A stretch of 64,000 nucleotides of DNA from Mortierella sp. BCC40632 (GCA_011634665.1 WAEK01000009.1:620001-684000), one strand, 5' to 3'; positions 49,901-62,518 are shown, numbered from the stretch's first letter. Made by a program: numbers and translations. The notes: generated by a model from the letters alone, not told the origin.

Positions 49901-51737
49901 TGAGTGAGGCTTGAAGCGAGAGTGAGAATTGAGCCTGCGAGGAGAAATTGAAGGGGGAGAAGAAGAGAAGGGGAGAGAAAGAAAGAAAAGAACGAAAGAG
50001 GCAGAAGGGAAAGTGTGAGAATTGGATTTCGACAAGTCAAGCAAAAAAAAAAAAAAAAAAAGGTGAACCAGTCTCCGATAGCTCTAGTCGCGTCGTCTTG
50101 GATTCTTCCCCCTCCCCCACCCCTCTCAACCTAGAGGGGAGTAGGGTAGAATAAGGCAAGTCTCGAGTTTTGGGCTACTATTCCTCCGATCCTCTATCCC
50201 GCTCGTGCAAGTTTTTTTTTTTGGGGGAGAGGGGCATTGATAAGGCGTCATCATGGACAACATCTTTCTTTCACTTTTTCTCATTTTTCTTCTTCTTCAT
50301 TTGTGTTAGATTCCGCCAAAATGACTATAATACCTACGGCATGGCGATGAAAATAGGTAGTATAGCAGGACGGACCTGATCAACGGGCTTGGTAAAAGGG
50401 ATCTGGGCCTTGCAATTGTTAGATTGAATCTCAAAAGAAAAGAAAAGAAAAGAAAAAAAAAAAATAGAAATAGAAAACCTAAAAAGACGACCGATCGGAT
50501 CTGGTTACCTCGAGTCTACTGACCCTTGGTTAGTTGATGTGTATCCTCCACAAGCGAAAGTAGTTTTGACCAAAAAAAAAAAAAAAGTGCACAAAAAAAA
50601 AAAATTTTTTTTTTTTCATGCAAAAGTTACGCGAGCGAGATATAAGGAGCTATTTTTTTTTTTTCCTCTCTTAGGCAAAAAGAGTCAGAAGCTGCGAGAC
50701 GGGAGATATTCAAAATGGCACATGTACCTTACATTCCTCTGCTACGGATAGCCTAGGGGTTGAATGGGGGGGGGGTGTGTGAGGAGTTGACCATGCACAA
50801 CAGTCAATCGTCCAACATTCAAAAAGGGCAAAAAAGGGCAAAAAAAAAAAAAAAAAAAGGGGGGAGAAAGTACGCGTCAAATTGACCAACTTTCCTCGTA
50901 CTTACAATTCACCAAAGTGGAAAAAGAAAAGAAAAAAAAAAAAAAAAAAAAAAAGGGCGGCTTTTCTCCTGTTGTTTCTTGACCGGACTAATATCACCTT
51001 CGCAACAATATACTAATGAGCAAGAAAAAAAGGAATAGGCATGAAATGGATCATGGGTCAGTTCTAGATACAGGTGGAAAAAAAAAAAAAGATCGCGGAC
51101 GAAGGATGTTTTTTTTTTTCGTTCCTCTTGTTGCTCTTGCACGGCATTACAGCTGCCGGGGAACTGAAGGTCGTTATCATCCTCTATCCATTTGGGCCAC
51201 GCGTTCGAACGGGACTATGCAACATTGCATCTCACGCGCGCCTTTTTTCCTAATAGCCTTTTTGTCGGATAGAGATGCATTTTTTTTATTGAAAGCTCCT
51301 TCAGTTGATCATGGCGGGAGAGAGAGAGGGAGAGAGAAGCAGATAGAGGAGTAGTAAGGCGTGCCAGGCAAACTACGCGAGCTGAACATGCCTGATTGTA
51401 ACTGCGTGTTGGACAGGTTTGCTGGAAAGAAAGAAAAAAAAAACCAAAGGACCGTGAGAGTTCGCATAGCTTGAGCACATCCTCGGGACCTGGGCCGAAC
51501 GCGCAGGCAAGACTAAAACACAGCAAGGCGTGCTTGGAAAGGGAAAAAGACGGGTGGTGTCGTGTCAAGCGGATCAGGAGAGCAGACAGGAGTGGGTCGA
51601 GGCATGAAAAGAGCATTGGAGCAGCATGTGGAGGAAGCATTTGCAGAGTGCAGAACAGGGCAGAGCAGAGAGAAGAGGGGAGCAGGACAGAGCAGCCCAT
51701 GCAGCGCAGTGCGTCTCTTTGGTTCTCTCTCTCCCTT

Positions 51738-51778
<41 letters not shown>

Positions 51779-52937
51779 TTCTGTCTTTGCCCTGTGACGA
51801 CATTCAAATTGTCCCTTTCCAGGCCCTGCCCCAACCCAGAAGCCTTTTTCATAATCTCACTCATTCACTTCCCTTTTTCTTTTTTCCAACTGTTTCTCGA
51901 AGCTCTCATCCTTCACTTTGAACATTTTTTCTCTATTCATTCAGATAACGACAAATGCTCTTATTTCGCACATCTTTTTTTTTTTTTTTTTTTTTTTTTT
52001 CCTTTGTTCCCAGATCCCATCATGCGTAAAAAAGCAAATCTCCCGTTTTGCTTCTGATCATTTCGACGCGCCTCGACCCAGACCCTCCTCCTTTTTGGCA
52101 AATCGACCACGGATGTGCCGATCGTGTCCATCCACGTTTTTGCCCAAAAAAAAAAAAAAAAGAAGGCCTCAATGCGTCCTCCTCTTAACTCTCTCCTTTT
52201 GTTTTTTCTCCTCCTCCTCCTCCTCCTCCCCTTCCCTGCCTTCAGCGTCCTTGCATCCCAACACAGACGACGCTTCATCGCTTTAGCCCATCTAAAGGAA
52301 TGCCAGGCCCGTTTTTATTTTTCGTCTCCTTGCATTTGGACTCCTATCGAGGAAACTTATGGGTCTCTTGGGTGTGCGAGTGTTTGTGTGTGTTTCTCGG
52401 TTGTCATGGAGATAGGTCGTCAGTGCCCCGATCCACCACCCGATCGCGATGTTTAGCTCTCTTTCGCGGGCTTTGCATGACCACGCACTACCAAGGTCTG
52501 TTCAAGTCACTGCGGAGCGAATGCTGAATATCTTTTTCTTTTTCTTTTTTTCCTCCTTCATTGAAGAGAAAAGGTCCTGAGCATGACCTTTTTTCTTGCG
52601 GATCGGGATAAGAAGGTAGGATAACAATATAGCCGCATTTCTTTTCGTCAAAGATAGGGATAGTAAAAGAGTAATTTATACAAATAAAGGAGTGAAGGAG
52701 AAGAGAATAAACGTGTTCTGGTCGCGATTGACTCACTTGGCTACTAAATAGGATGACATTCACACATCAATATGCGGGTCTTCTACCGGGATCAAATGAT
52801 AAATGAGAAAGAGAGAGAGAAAATAGAAAGCAAGCAATGCGTTACGAACTGTCATCTTTTGCATATTCAATACTCTGCGCTTACAAACCGGACGCATCAC
52901 CATTTTATTCGCTTGCTCTATGCTGTTGCAGAGATGA

Positions 52938-52969
<32 letters not shown>

Positions 52970-54326
52970 CGAAAGGGGAAGGGGGGATGAGATGGAAGAA
53001 GAGAGAAGGAAACCTCATAGTGTCCGGAAGCTGTCTCCGAGGCAGCACTGAGCTTAAAAAAAAAAAAAAGTGTGGCGATGGATGACGAGAACTACCTGAT
53101 GCGCCCAGTGAAGAGTGCATGATGACCAATAGACTTTGAGATGGTGCATGAAGAGAAGAAGAAGAAAAAAAACCGTGTAAAGAATAGACATCGTCTACTC
53201 AAGATAAGAGCCATGGCGTAACATTTGAGAAATGGTTATCCGCGGAGGAGTTGAGAAAAAAAAAAAAAAATGGAAGCGCGCGCGCGAAAAGTGGACCCCG
53301 GATGCAAAGCCCACGCGCGATTTTGCGGGATGCAAAGGGGAAAGAGACGAAGTGCAGACGAACGACGCGTATTTAGTAAGGTAACACATTGGAGGATTAT
53401 GTACATCTGATCCGTAAAGTTGACTTGGGTCACTTGAAGTCAAGAAAAAAAAAAAAAAAAAAAAAAAAAGGGTATGCATACTCTACCTTATCCGGTCTTT
53501 ATTTTATTTTACTTTCTGTGAACGGTTTAGGAGTATGTGTAGGATATAGACTAGGGCACAGGACGCGTTCAATCCCTTGCAATCCAGTCCAAAAAAGAAC
53601 TGATCCGAAATGTGCAACGGGGGGCGTTGCTGAAAAAAAAAAAAAAAAAAGAAAAGAAAAAAAGAAAAAAAGAAAAAAAGAAGAGGGGGCTTTTCTTTAT
53701 TCTTTTTTCCTCTTCTACAATAGACCAAAAGAAAAAGGCTGGGCACATCAGGAAGGCGCTTTCTCGAAAGTGAATGACCAACTCGGAGGTAAGGTTGATA
53801 CTATAAACCTGCATAGATGAGCTAAAAAGGAGTACCCGCTTACAGTAGAGATAGAAGGAAAAAAAAAAGGAAAAAAAGGCAAGTAGACTTTGATTCGGGC
53901 CCTTATTCTTCACTCTCTATCGCCTCATCCAGGTATCCTCGGTCATATTGCAATGCACCCAACTCTCCTTCTCATGCACATTGGCCCATGGTCAATATCC
54001 GGTTGACGAACAAACCAAGTCCAGGAAGGAAAAAAAAAAAGAGCAAAGATATCCACCCCTTCTCTCTCTAGCATATAGAGCATATTCAGCTTGCGTGCAG
54101 AAGGGAACAAAGAGCCGGTGTTTTTGGTTTTGACTTCAACTGCAGCACCCTGTTTTTTTTTTTTTTTTTTTTTTTCTCCTTTCCCACCTTCTTCTCTCCT
54201 CTCCTTATGCTATTCTATGTTCTCTTTTGAGACCACTCAGAGATTGACTTTTTTAGCTCTTTGGGCGCGACTTTGCCCATACGCAAGGGACAAGTATTTG
54301 GGAGAACAGGCGAAAGAGATGGTTTG

Positions 54327-54379
<53 letters not shown>

Positions 54380-54822
54380 GGGTGTTTGTCAAGGGACAAG
54401 AACTAAGATAGGACGGATGTTTTTTTTGTCCAAGTTAAAAAAAATATCCCATAACGCAGTCTCGGTATTCAAAAGCACGAGAAAAGGAGGAAAGGGACGT
54501 GGAACGAAAGATGCATAGATTCTTCGACACTGCTTTGTGTATCAGAGTACCAGATTTAAAGCTGTTTCCTGTTGGATTATTGGACCACAGTGGGGCCTTT
54601 CTGGAGCCCTCTGTATTTGTGAAAGAGAAAAATAAAGTAGAAAGAGAGGGGGTTTGTGAGCGTTCCTTAAAAAAAAAAAAAGGTGCGTGTTTGTTTCTTC
54701 ACTTTGTAGCCTGAACTTCTTGACTATGGTAACTGGTCTAGCCATTCATCCTCTTTGGCGAGCTCCTTCTCTGTTTCTATCCAAAGGCTCCGTTTCTCCT
54801 TGAACAACAACACAAGGAAACA

Positions 54823-54859
<37 letters not shown>

Positions 54860-57276
54860 TAGGGGTATGCTTTACTGTTTACGCATGAGGAATGTGCTGG
54901 ATCCAATGGAATGGAAGCTATGACCTCCTTAGTCTCCAATGCCCAGTGCCCTAAAAGAAAATTGAAAGAGGGAGAGAGAGAAAGAGTCGTACAACAAATT
55001 GTAAAGATCCGTGTAACCTCCACTCATTCTCTCCCCCGATCTGTAACAGATAGGGGACAACGGAAAGGAGTCAATTAGCCTACAGGCCAAGGGATAATGC
55101 AAACAAAGAAGAGCTTTTCTGCTGAATCTGCTAGAACCCGATTTGCCCTTTTTGAAGTGAAAGCGTTGGAGTTGTAACCGTCAATCGGGGGTGAGCTCGC
55201 TTCATCCTGTCCTCTTGTTCGATGCTAATCTGTTTTTAGTCCCAGCTATTTTCAAAAGCCGGCGAGTCCCCAGGAAAAGAGAGAAAGAAAACAAAGAAGA
55301 GGACCAAGGTGAAGAAGGAGAGAGGAGAAAAGGGGAGAGAAAGGGATTCTCACAACACAGCGAGGCATGCTAGACCATTTGTCTTTCGGACATTTAGTTG
55401 ATTTGAGGGACCACACTGTCTTGGAGACGCGCCAGGCTGGCCATTGCCCCCTCCTCCTCGTACCTACAATGTTCCGTTACACGGGTCAGTTTTTTTGATG
55501 TGACACTATTGCTCGTGCCCTGACACGGCCCCTTTTGTTTCCCCTGGATTAGCTTGCCCTCTCCAAATTCTCTTCTTCCTGTTCTTCTTCCTTCTCCTTT
55601 ACTGTTTTTCCTACCGAGCCAGTCCTGAGAGTTGCTCGAGCCATGAACTCGCTTGAATTCTTAAGCATGGGCGGGGGGAGGGGAGCCAATATATGCTTGT
55701 CGCTAAGATAAGCGCAGCAAGGCAAATTACACCAAGTTACTTGAAGCAAAAAAAGTCAGGAATGTTGGGCATTCCTCTACTGAGAACACATTGTCCAGCC
55801 TTCTAACATGGCGCCTTGAGCGAATCGTTTCTGTGTGGTGCTTTTCAGTCATTTTAGGATCAGGCAGAGATAACATAGCCCGCTCTCAATCCAACGCGTC
55901 AATACTCAATAAGATGGTGAATTCAACTGGCGACGCCTCTCTGATGACCAAGGAATTTAAGCATGTGTACAAAAAAAAAAAAAAAAAAAAGGCGCAACAA
56001 GTGCCATTCAATGCCACTAGGGAGGATCTCGTTCAGGATGCCTCTTCTATGTTCTTTGCATTTAATAGGCATGAGAGCGAACTGGCATTCTTGTTTTTGA
56101 TACCGGAACACCATAAACAATGATCCCGACTCCAACCATGGAAGCACTCGTCCAAACATTCTATCTTGATCCCTTTCAAAAGCATGACGCTTATACCCCT
56201 GGTTTACAATTAGAAGCTCTTTGGATCGTGCTTTGGGAAAGAACATGGAGGTGATAGGAGCCATTTTCCAGAGATGGCGATAATATCAACAAAGACTTCT
56301 CTCGTTGTAGGGTGCGTTGATTGCGAAGGATGCTCTTCAGTGTGTGTTTGCTCCATGTGTTGTGAGTAGTTCTTGGACCAAACAAAGCGCACGTGCAGAA
56401 ACGTTTTGAAACTGCTGATCCCACTAAAAGGGGCAGGGGACCAATTCCTTGCATTCCCTCCCTCCTCCGACTTTAGTAGGTGTAAGCACATGGAAAGCCG
56501 ACGTGTTCTGTTAATGCGCGTTCTATGAAACGGTACAAACTCCCTAGTCGCTCAAAACCCAATATAGATTCTTTCTGTATCACTATTGCCTCTGCGCTCG
56601 TCGAGCCATTCCTTTATGTTGAGCAGGTAGAACTGGAAGACGAGTGCAAAGTATGGATGCAGCGACAGTCCTTCGGTTCCGCATAAAAATGCTACACCCC
56701 TCCTCCCCCTTATCTATCCTCTCCTGTTCCCCTGGCCGTTTTTCTCTTTTTCTATGCATTCATCTGAGCTTTGACAAAACACGGTCTTGAGTCATCCCCA
56801 ATGGAATGTTTGGACCTCGAGTAGTCCAAGGCCGATGAAAATGCACTCAATGCGAACCAACCTTTGGTGCGAATAGAAGATCGTATCAAGGACAAGGAGC
56901 GCCTACTTTGGTACCTTTTTTTTTTTTTTACATCATCCCTATTCCGCCAGAGGGTCTGCGCTCACGATGCGATCTTCTCATTCACCTGCAGCCAAACCAC
57001 CAAAAAAAAGCAGTGTATTATCTATTTACTGTTTACTCTCGATCGTGCTTTGGTTGAGTGCTGGTATTTTATGTCTTTGAAAGAGAAAATAGGTACTCTT
57101 CACAATGTTGGACTGGGTAGGATCTCAGAAATCTAACGATCTATGTATGGTACGATCTCATCCTTATAGGCAGCGTGCCACTCCGTAACCTCGGGGGTAG
57201 GGGTGAAGAGGTACTTCGGTCAGGTGTACTGACACTAGCGAAAAGAAAAAAAGAAAAAAAGCGAGCGAGAATGTAC
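49901..57276. other. Gene desert, right part, dense in A/T homopolymers
   Basis: No gene was recognised. Long A runs on the plus strand occur near 50043-50060, 50840-50858, 50934-50954, 51078-51090, 52144-52159, 52940-52968, 53056-53069, 53256-53269, 53444-53469, 53632-53650, 54668-54680, 54825-54855 and 55971-55991. T runs occur near 51110, 51976-52000 and 54151-54175. A CT run lies at about 51742-51773 and a GA run at 54329-54374. Open frames of up to about 140 codons pass through these tracts as Lys or Phe strings and have no domain. Confidence 0.5.
54329..54374. repeat. (GA)n microsatellite
   Basis: About 46 bases of GA dinucleotide, non-coding. Confidence 0.88.
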
Positions 57277-57699
57277 TCAATTCCTTTTGCGACTCTCTAC
57301 GACCTTTCTGGAGGCTTCGGCTTCGGCCTTGGCGAGTTTCTCGTTCTTTTTGGAAAGAGTCTGGGCATCCTTGAGGGCCCTTTTCTTTTCTTGACGCGTC
57401 TTGGGCTCTGGGGGTGGGGGCGGATCAAATGCTGTAGGCGAAATGTAGTTGATGGCCTTCATCGAGAGCATGTATCCGATGATAGTTGCGAGTGGATAGT
57501 AGATATAGCTGTTGCTAACCTCGAATGCCTAGACAAAAAGGAAAGGATGGGCGAATGAGTTTCCTCTTCCTGTCTTGGATGAAGAAAACAAAGACAGACT
57601 CTTTTGATCCAAATGAGAGAGGAGACTTACATGGCAAAAGAGGAGAGCGATGAAGAAGATGCAGAATCCGACGGCGGAGAATAGGATCTTGTTCTCCAT
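57277..57699 (-). CDS. Small two-helix membrane protein with charged C-terminal tail, function unknown
   Basis: Two exons, 57699-57631 and 57528-57277, give about 106 residues. Residues 5-22 (ILFSAVGFCIFFIALLFC) are strongly hydrophobic and could be a signal anchor or first membrane helix. A second, weaker hydrophobic segment (IYYPLATIIGYMLSM) spans about 33-47. After a proline run (PPPPPEP) the tail of about 45 residues is Lys/Glu/Ala-rich and likely helical (TRQEKKRALKDAQTLSKKNE). Splicing is canonical (CAT|GTAAGT and TCTAG|GCA), and the open frame spans both exons, so I think it is a real gene. I do not recognise the family. It is divergent from ClpX, with 898 bases between the start codons. 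Confidence 0.65.
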
Positions 57700-58597
57700 T
57701 GTAGACTAGGAGATGAGATGAGTGTGATGATGGAAGATCAGTCTTCTGTTCTTCCCAGGACGACAAGGTGGAGATAGAGAGTGAGAGTGCGAGGGTCCCA
57801 CAGACACAAAGAGCCTAGTGGCGTTTGTCCAATCAGATCAAGCGCTGACCAGCCAGTCGATTGGCTCCAAGAGGTGTCTGTGATAGTGATAGGTCTGCTT
57901 CCCGAGTCCTGGGGGTTGACATGGGTTGGTATCTGATATCAAGGAGAGAGGTCTGCCAGCAAACGGGCTGTCAGGGCTGGTGGTAAGCCCAATGGTAGAT
58001 GTAATCGGCAGGATGAGTCCATCCGATCCTCTATACTCAGAGCACACACCCCCCCCCCTCCCTCTCCATACTCAGTTCTCCTCTCATCATTGCAAGAGTG
58101 AAGAGCTATTTAACTATATTGTCGGAACGATTAGGAGTATTGTTCCCGAAGTAGGGATGGCACCAGTTCGAGCGCTGATTACAGTGCCTTTTAGAGGAGT
58201 GATCCTCTCTAGCTTCTTGACTGATGTCCACTCCACACAGGCATCATTGGTCCGTGTAAACAAGATAACGAGCCCCAGAATGAGAATGGAGATGAGGCAG
58301 ATAGTAAGGTTGATAGATAGGACCCATCTGGCTCCCTTCTCTGAGTAGAAGCTTTGGTCAGGCGAGCAGAGTCCCCCTGCCACAAAGACTAGCGGGACTG
58401 CTTCCGCTGCACACGAATCCAAGGCTGCCAAAAAAAAGTCGTGCTAGGGTGATCCCCCCTTCTTTGCTTCGTTCACATCTCTCTCTCTTCATCCCCCTCG
58501 AGCTCCATCATTCCATTACTCTTTCTCTACTCTCCCCCCTATTCGCATTACTACCTCTCTCTTTCTTCCCTTTGCCTCCCTTACCACCCACTGCTCT
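57700..58597. promoter_or_regulatory. Divergent upstream region of the small membrane protein and ClpX
   Basis: No gene is confidently seen. Overlapping open frames on both strands (about 57926-58348 and 58114-58431) have no domain. The minus one reads a hydrophobic segment (NLTICLISILILGLVILF) and cannot be excluded as a small membrane protein, but its start and splice context are unconvincing. The final 150 bases before ClpX are CT-rich. Confidence 0.4.
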
Positions 58598-60124
58598 ATG
58601 CTGGTGTATGTAATGCGCGCAACCCAGGCTAACAAGCCAGCTGCGCTTGGTATCCAACGCGGGTCCCGTCTCCTTATCCGCCGTGCGCTTTACGAGGGCC
58701 ATCGCCTACAAGCCGGGCCTGTTGGTCGGGTCCACAGCAATCACACCCATGCTACCAACAGTGTTGCTGTCAGTAGCCTTCCCCAGCGCTTCTTTACTTC
58801 CTCGACGACCCTTCGACGACCCGCACAGCCGCCCAAGAGCACTTCGTCTTCAACGACAACGACAACGACAACGACGTCCACCCAGAGCGTGGAGGGTTCC
58901 GAAACAGCGGCGACCACCACCACCCGGGTTACCCGAAAACGTCAGCCCAAGCAGCAGCCATGCGCGATGGACGCCCATTCGAGTTCATCTGCATCGGCTG
59001 CATCTGTCTCGGCTGCTTCAACCAAGAAGGAACAACATTCTCATGACCACAAGAGTAAAGAGCATGCATCACGGAGCACACATTCCGTCAAAGGTAAGAA
59101 TGGGGAAGAATGGGAGCGTGAGGGTTTTGTCCATTGGCCCATTGGTTTGCTTTCTTGGTTGCCTCCCTCTTGGCTGAATGAATCATCTGGTCACAAGCAG
59201 GTTTCGTATGACTCAAAAGTCGCCTTTTTTTCTTCTCTCTCTTTCTCTCTTTCTGGTTTGTTCGCTTTGCTCCATAGCTGGAGACCCCCCTTCGGGAGAC
59301 GTTCACTCTGGAGCCTCGTCACACTATCCAAATTCGGGACAGCCGCCAACCTTTGTGCCTGGTCTCCAATCGCGTGATGTTGGTGGTGGTGGGCCAGATT
59401 CGTTCACAGGCGCTTCTAGGAAAACATCCCAGGGAAATATGTCGGAATGGATGGGCAATATTCAGAATCCACGAGCAGTAAGTGGAAGCAAAAAACAACA
59501 ACAACAACAGAGAAAAGAAGAGAATGATTGAAAGAGAAAGAGAGGAGCAATGAAGAGTAGAGTAACGCCTGTCATCTTTTTCTTTCTTTCTTATTTTTTT
59601 GCCATGTCACTGCTTCCTCTTGACTCAACTCCCTACAGATCGTAAAGCACCTTGACGACTACGTTATTGGTCAGGAAAAGGCAAAAAAGATCCTTGCCGT
59701 TGCTGTCTATAACCATTACTCACGCGTCAACGAAAACCTGCGCCAACAACAGATCCAGGAATCACTACAGGCAATCTCCAATACGCCTGCCACGACTACA
59801 GCTCAACCATCCAATGCAGTCTACTATGGAAACCCAAGTGTCCTGATGGGGGATGGGCCTAGTACACCAGACCCTATCATTGAACCATACAATCCACCCA
59901 TTCATCCTTCAACGCCACCCGCCTCCAACCCACGCGGGCCGACCGATGCTGCCTCTACAAAAGATGCGAAGCAGACCGACTCTAGCGATCATCACGCCCC
60001 ACCTGTCGTAGTCATCCCAGGGAGACGTAAGTCACATCCAGGACGGCGAAGCAGTCATGTGAAGCCAGAGCCAGAACTTTAATCCATTCCATTCAGGAAC
60101 CTTATTGCTCACCCCTTCTTTGCT

Positions 60125-60161
<37 letters not shown>

Positions 60162-62169
60162 TCCCCGCAATTGAATCATGAATTCAATAGAGGCAATTCA
60201 TTATCCGCACCGCCAACCTTGGATTACCTCGAATGGCCATGGTCACGGATATGGACAGGGACAGGGGCAGGGTTCAGGACAGGGTTCAGGACAGGGCTCA
60301 GGACAAGGACAAGGACAAGGACCTAATCCACCCTCTATCTTCTCTCAGCCCTACGATACCTACCAGAAGCCTCCAACTCAACAACAACAACAGCAACAAC
60401 AACAACAACAATACCGTATCTCCATGGAAATGTCATCACCCAAGACCCCAGCGACTATCTTTGACAAGAGCAACGTCCTCTTGCTTGGACCTACAGGTTC
60501 TGGAAAAACGTTGCTCGCGAGGACTCTTGCCAAGATCCTGAACGTTCCTTTCTCCATGTCCGATGGTAAAAAAAAAAAAAAAAAAAAAAAACCTAACCAA
60601 TCGATTCCTTTTGATACATACTATTACGGTTTTACTCATCTTTTTTTTTTGACTCTAATTGGGATGGTGATGAACCTGCAGCAACCCCCGTTTACTCAAG
60701 CTGGATATGTGGGAGAGGATGTCGAAATGGTGATTCATCGTCTGTTGCAGGTAAGACTTGACCAAATCATGAGGTTCCTGTTCAAACAACTAGGGGAAGG
60801 GCAATGTCATTTTGCATCCACAAAAAAAAAAAAAGAAACAGGACTAAAAGTTGCCTAAAGTTTTTTTTTTTTTTTCGATTCGATTCGATTTGACTGTAGA
60901 ACTGCGATTACAACATCAAAAAGGCTGAATGTGGTATCGTATTTATTGACGAGATTGACAAGATTGCGAAACGACCTGACACAATGTCCATCTCCAAAGA
61001 TGTCTCTGGCGAAGGTGTCCAACAGGCCCTTTTGAGGATGCTCGAGGGTACTGTCGTGAATGTCACGGAAAAGAATGGCTCCAACTGGAACGGATCCAAT
61101 TCGGGACGACGTGGGGGTCTTCCAGGTATTGGAGGCCCCAGCTCCGGAGGTGGTGGAGGAGGACCAGGTGCCAAGGGTGAAGTGTATTCAGTGGACACGA
61201 GTAATATTTTGTTTATTCTCAGTGGAGCCTTTATCGGCTTGGAAAGGATTGTGATGGATCGAATGTCCAAGGGTTCGATTGGATTTGATGCCATTGTCCG
61301 TGCACCATCGTCCGAGCTGGGTTCCTCCAAGAATGCATCCGAGCAAGTAAGCCGGCTCCTTGATCAAGTCGATCCTACAGGTAAAACCGCTTGAGAAAAG
61401 TGAGGGAGCTTGGAGAGAGACAAAAAAAAAAAAAAAAAAAGGGGGGGAGGCAGCAGTGACAGCCGACTCATCCTTGGAACTCCATTCTTCTCTCCATCCA
61501 TGATGTACTATAGACTTGATCAAGTTTGGGTTGATTCCCGAGTTTATTGGTCGACTTCCTGTCGTTGCCTCTGTGAACCATCTGGATGAGGAGGCACTCG
61601 TTCGTATTCTGACCGAGCCTCGCAATTCGTTGGTGAAGCAGTATCAGGGACTCTTTGGATTGGCCAATATCAAGATCCACTTTTCTCAAGCAGCCCTTCA
61701 TACAATTGCTACACAAGCTATTCAAAAGCAGACAGGAGCCCGTGGATTGCGTCGGATCATGGTTCGTTTATTTATCTCTTTTTCTTTCCTGGAATGGAGT
61801 TCTAACAACGTGTCCTTTAGTCTGATAGATTGAAATGCATCTCAACATCTAACTGTTATCCCCTTACAACTGACTCAATTGTAGGAGTCCATGCTACTAG
61901 ATGTAATGTATGAAGCGCCAGGATCGTCAATCAAGCACATTGTGATTGACAAGGAGGTTGTGGAGGGTAAAAAGGCAGCCTTGTGTTATTCGCTCGGGGC
62001 CGATGGTACTGTGGAAGAGATTTTGGCCCGAGATGACCAAGCATTGATGGAAGGACGAGGACTTCCTGCGCCAACCTCGCCTTCGTCCACACCACCATCC
62101 CCTTCATCTTCCTCGTCTAGACAGGACGAAGAGCAACCTTCGGCTGCGGCGGAGGCTGTCTCTGTGTAA
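58598..62169 (+). CDS. Mitochondrial AAA+ unfoldase ClpX with long Q/G-rich insertion
   Basis: ClpX unfolds proteins and feeds ClpP in the mitochondrial matrix, or acts alone as a chaperone. Exons: 58598-59093, 59278-59477, 59639-60026, 60191-60565, 60682-60750, 60900-61380, 61514-61761 and 61885-62169, about 846 residues. A Ser/Thr/Arg-rich presequence-like N-terminus is followed by [20 protein letters not shown]. Then comes an insertion of about 190 residues (Pro/Gly/Gln repeats) before Walker [12 protein letters not shown]. Pore loop AGYVGEDVE, Walker [26 protein letters not shown], the ClpP-contact [16 protein letters not shown] and GARGLRRIM are all present. No N-terminal zinc-binding Cys set is visible. 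At the start of exon 5 a run of five C gives one base too many for the conserved frame, so either there is a one-base insertion or the splice differs. Confidence 0.92.
60120..60161. repeat. Long T run in ClpX intron 3
   Basis: About 34 uninterrupted T lie within the intron that ends at 60190. Confidence 0.9.
60244..60325 (+). repeat. Coding Gly-Gln repeat (GGACAGGGx units)
   Basis: A short tandem array of GGACAGGG/GGACAAGG-type units encodes GQGQGSGQ strings in the ClpX insertion, close to a CAA/CAG run coding polyglutamine at about 60378-60411. Confidence 0.85.
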
Positions 62170-62518
62170 TTATCCGTGTTAAGAATCCCAGTGAACCCCA
62201 AAAGGTCCAAAGTCCGTTGGAATCATAGCTGGGGAACATACTTTCACCACCCATCCATCCTTTTTATTCTGTCCTATGTACGCGTGATGGTGTCCTAGAG
62301 TGGGTGCTCCAGCTGTAGAGGAGCACTGTAACTCTGTGTGGTGACTGGGCTCTAATCCCAGTCTTGGTGTTTTTTTTTTTTTTTCGACAATCTGAAATTG
62401 CCCTTTATCCTTTTCTTTCCTTTTCTTTCTTTTCTATTTGTTACTCCATGAAGATAGACCTAGTCGTCCGTAGCAAACTGTATAAACTCGAGAAAAAAAA
62501 AAATAGCCGTTTTATTGT
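62170..62518. other. Convergent 3' region of ClpX and NF-YC with two strong hairpins
   Basis: The stretch holds two perfect 7-bp inverted repeats (62304-62326 and 62343-62363), a T run at 62370-62384 and an A run at 62493-62503. No coding gene is seen. Confidence 0.5.
62304..62363 (+). other. Tandem hairpin element
   Basis: GTGCTCC pairs with GGAGCAC across a 9-base loop (62304-62326). Sixteen bases later GACTGGG pairs with CCCAGTC across a 7-base loop (62343-62363). The spacing and the 7-base second loop recall tRNA or H/ACA-like folds, but neither consensus is met. It may be a structured 3' UTR element. Confidence 0.4.
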
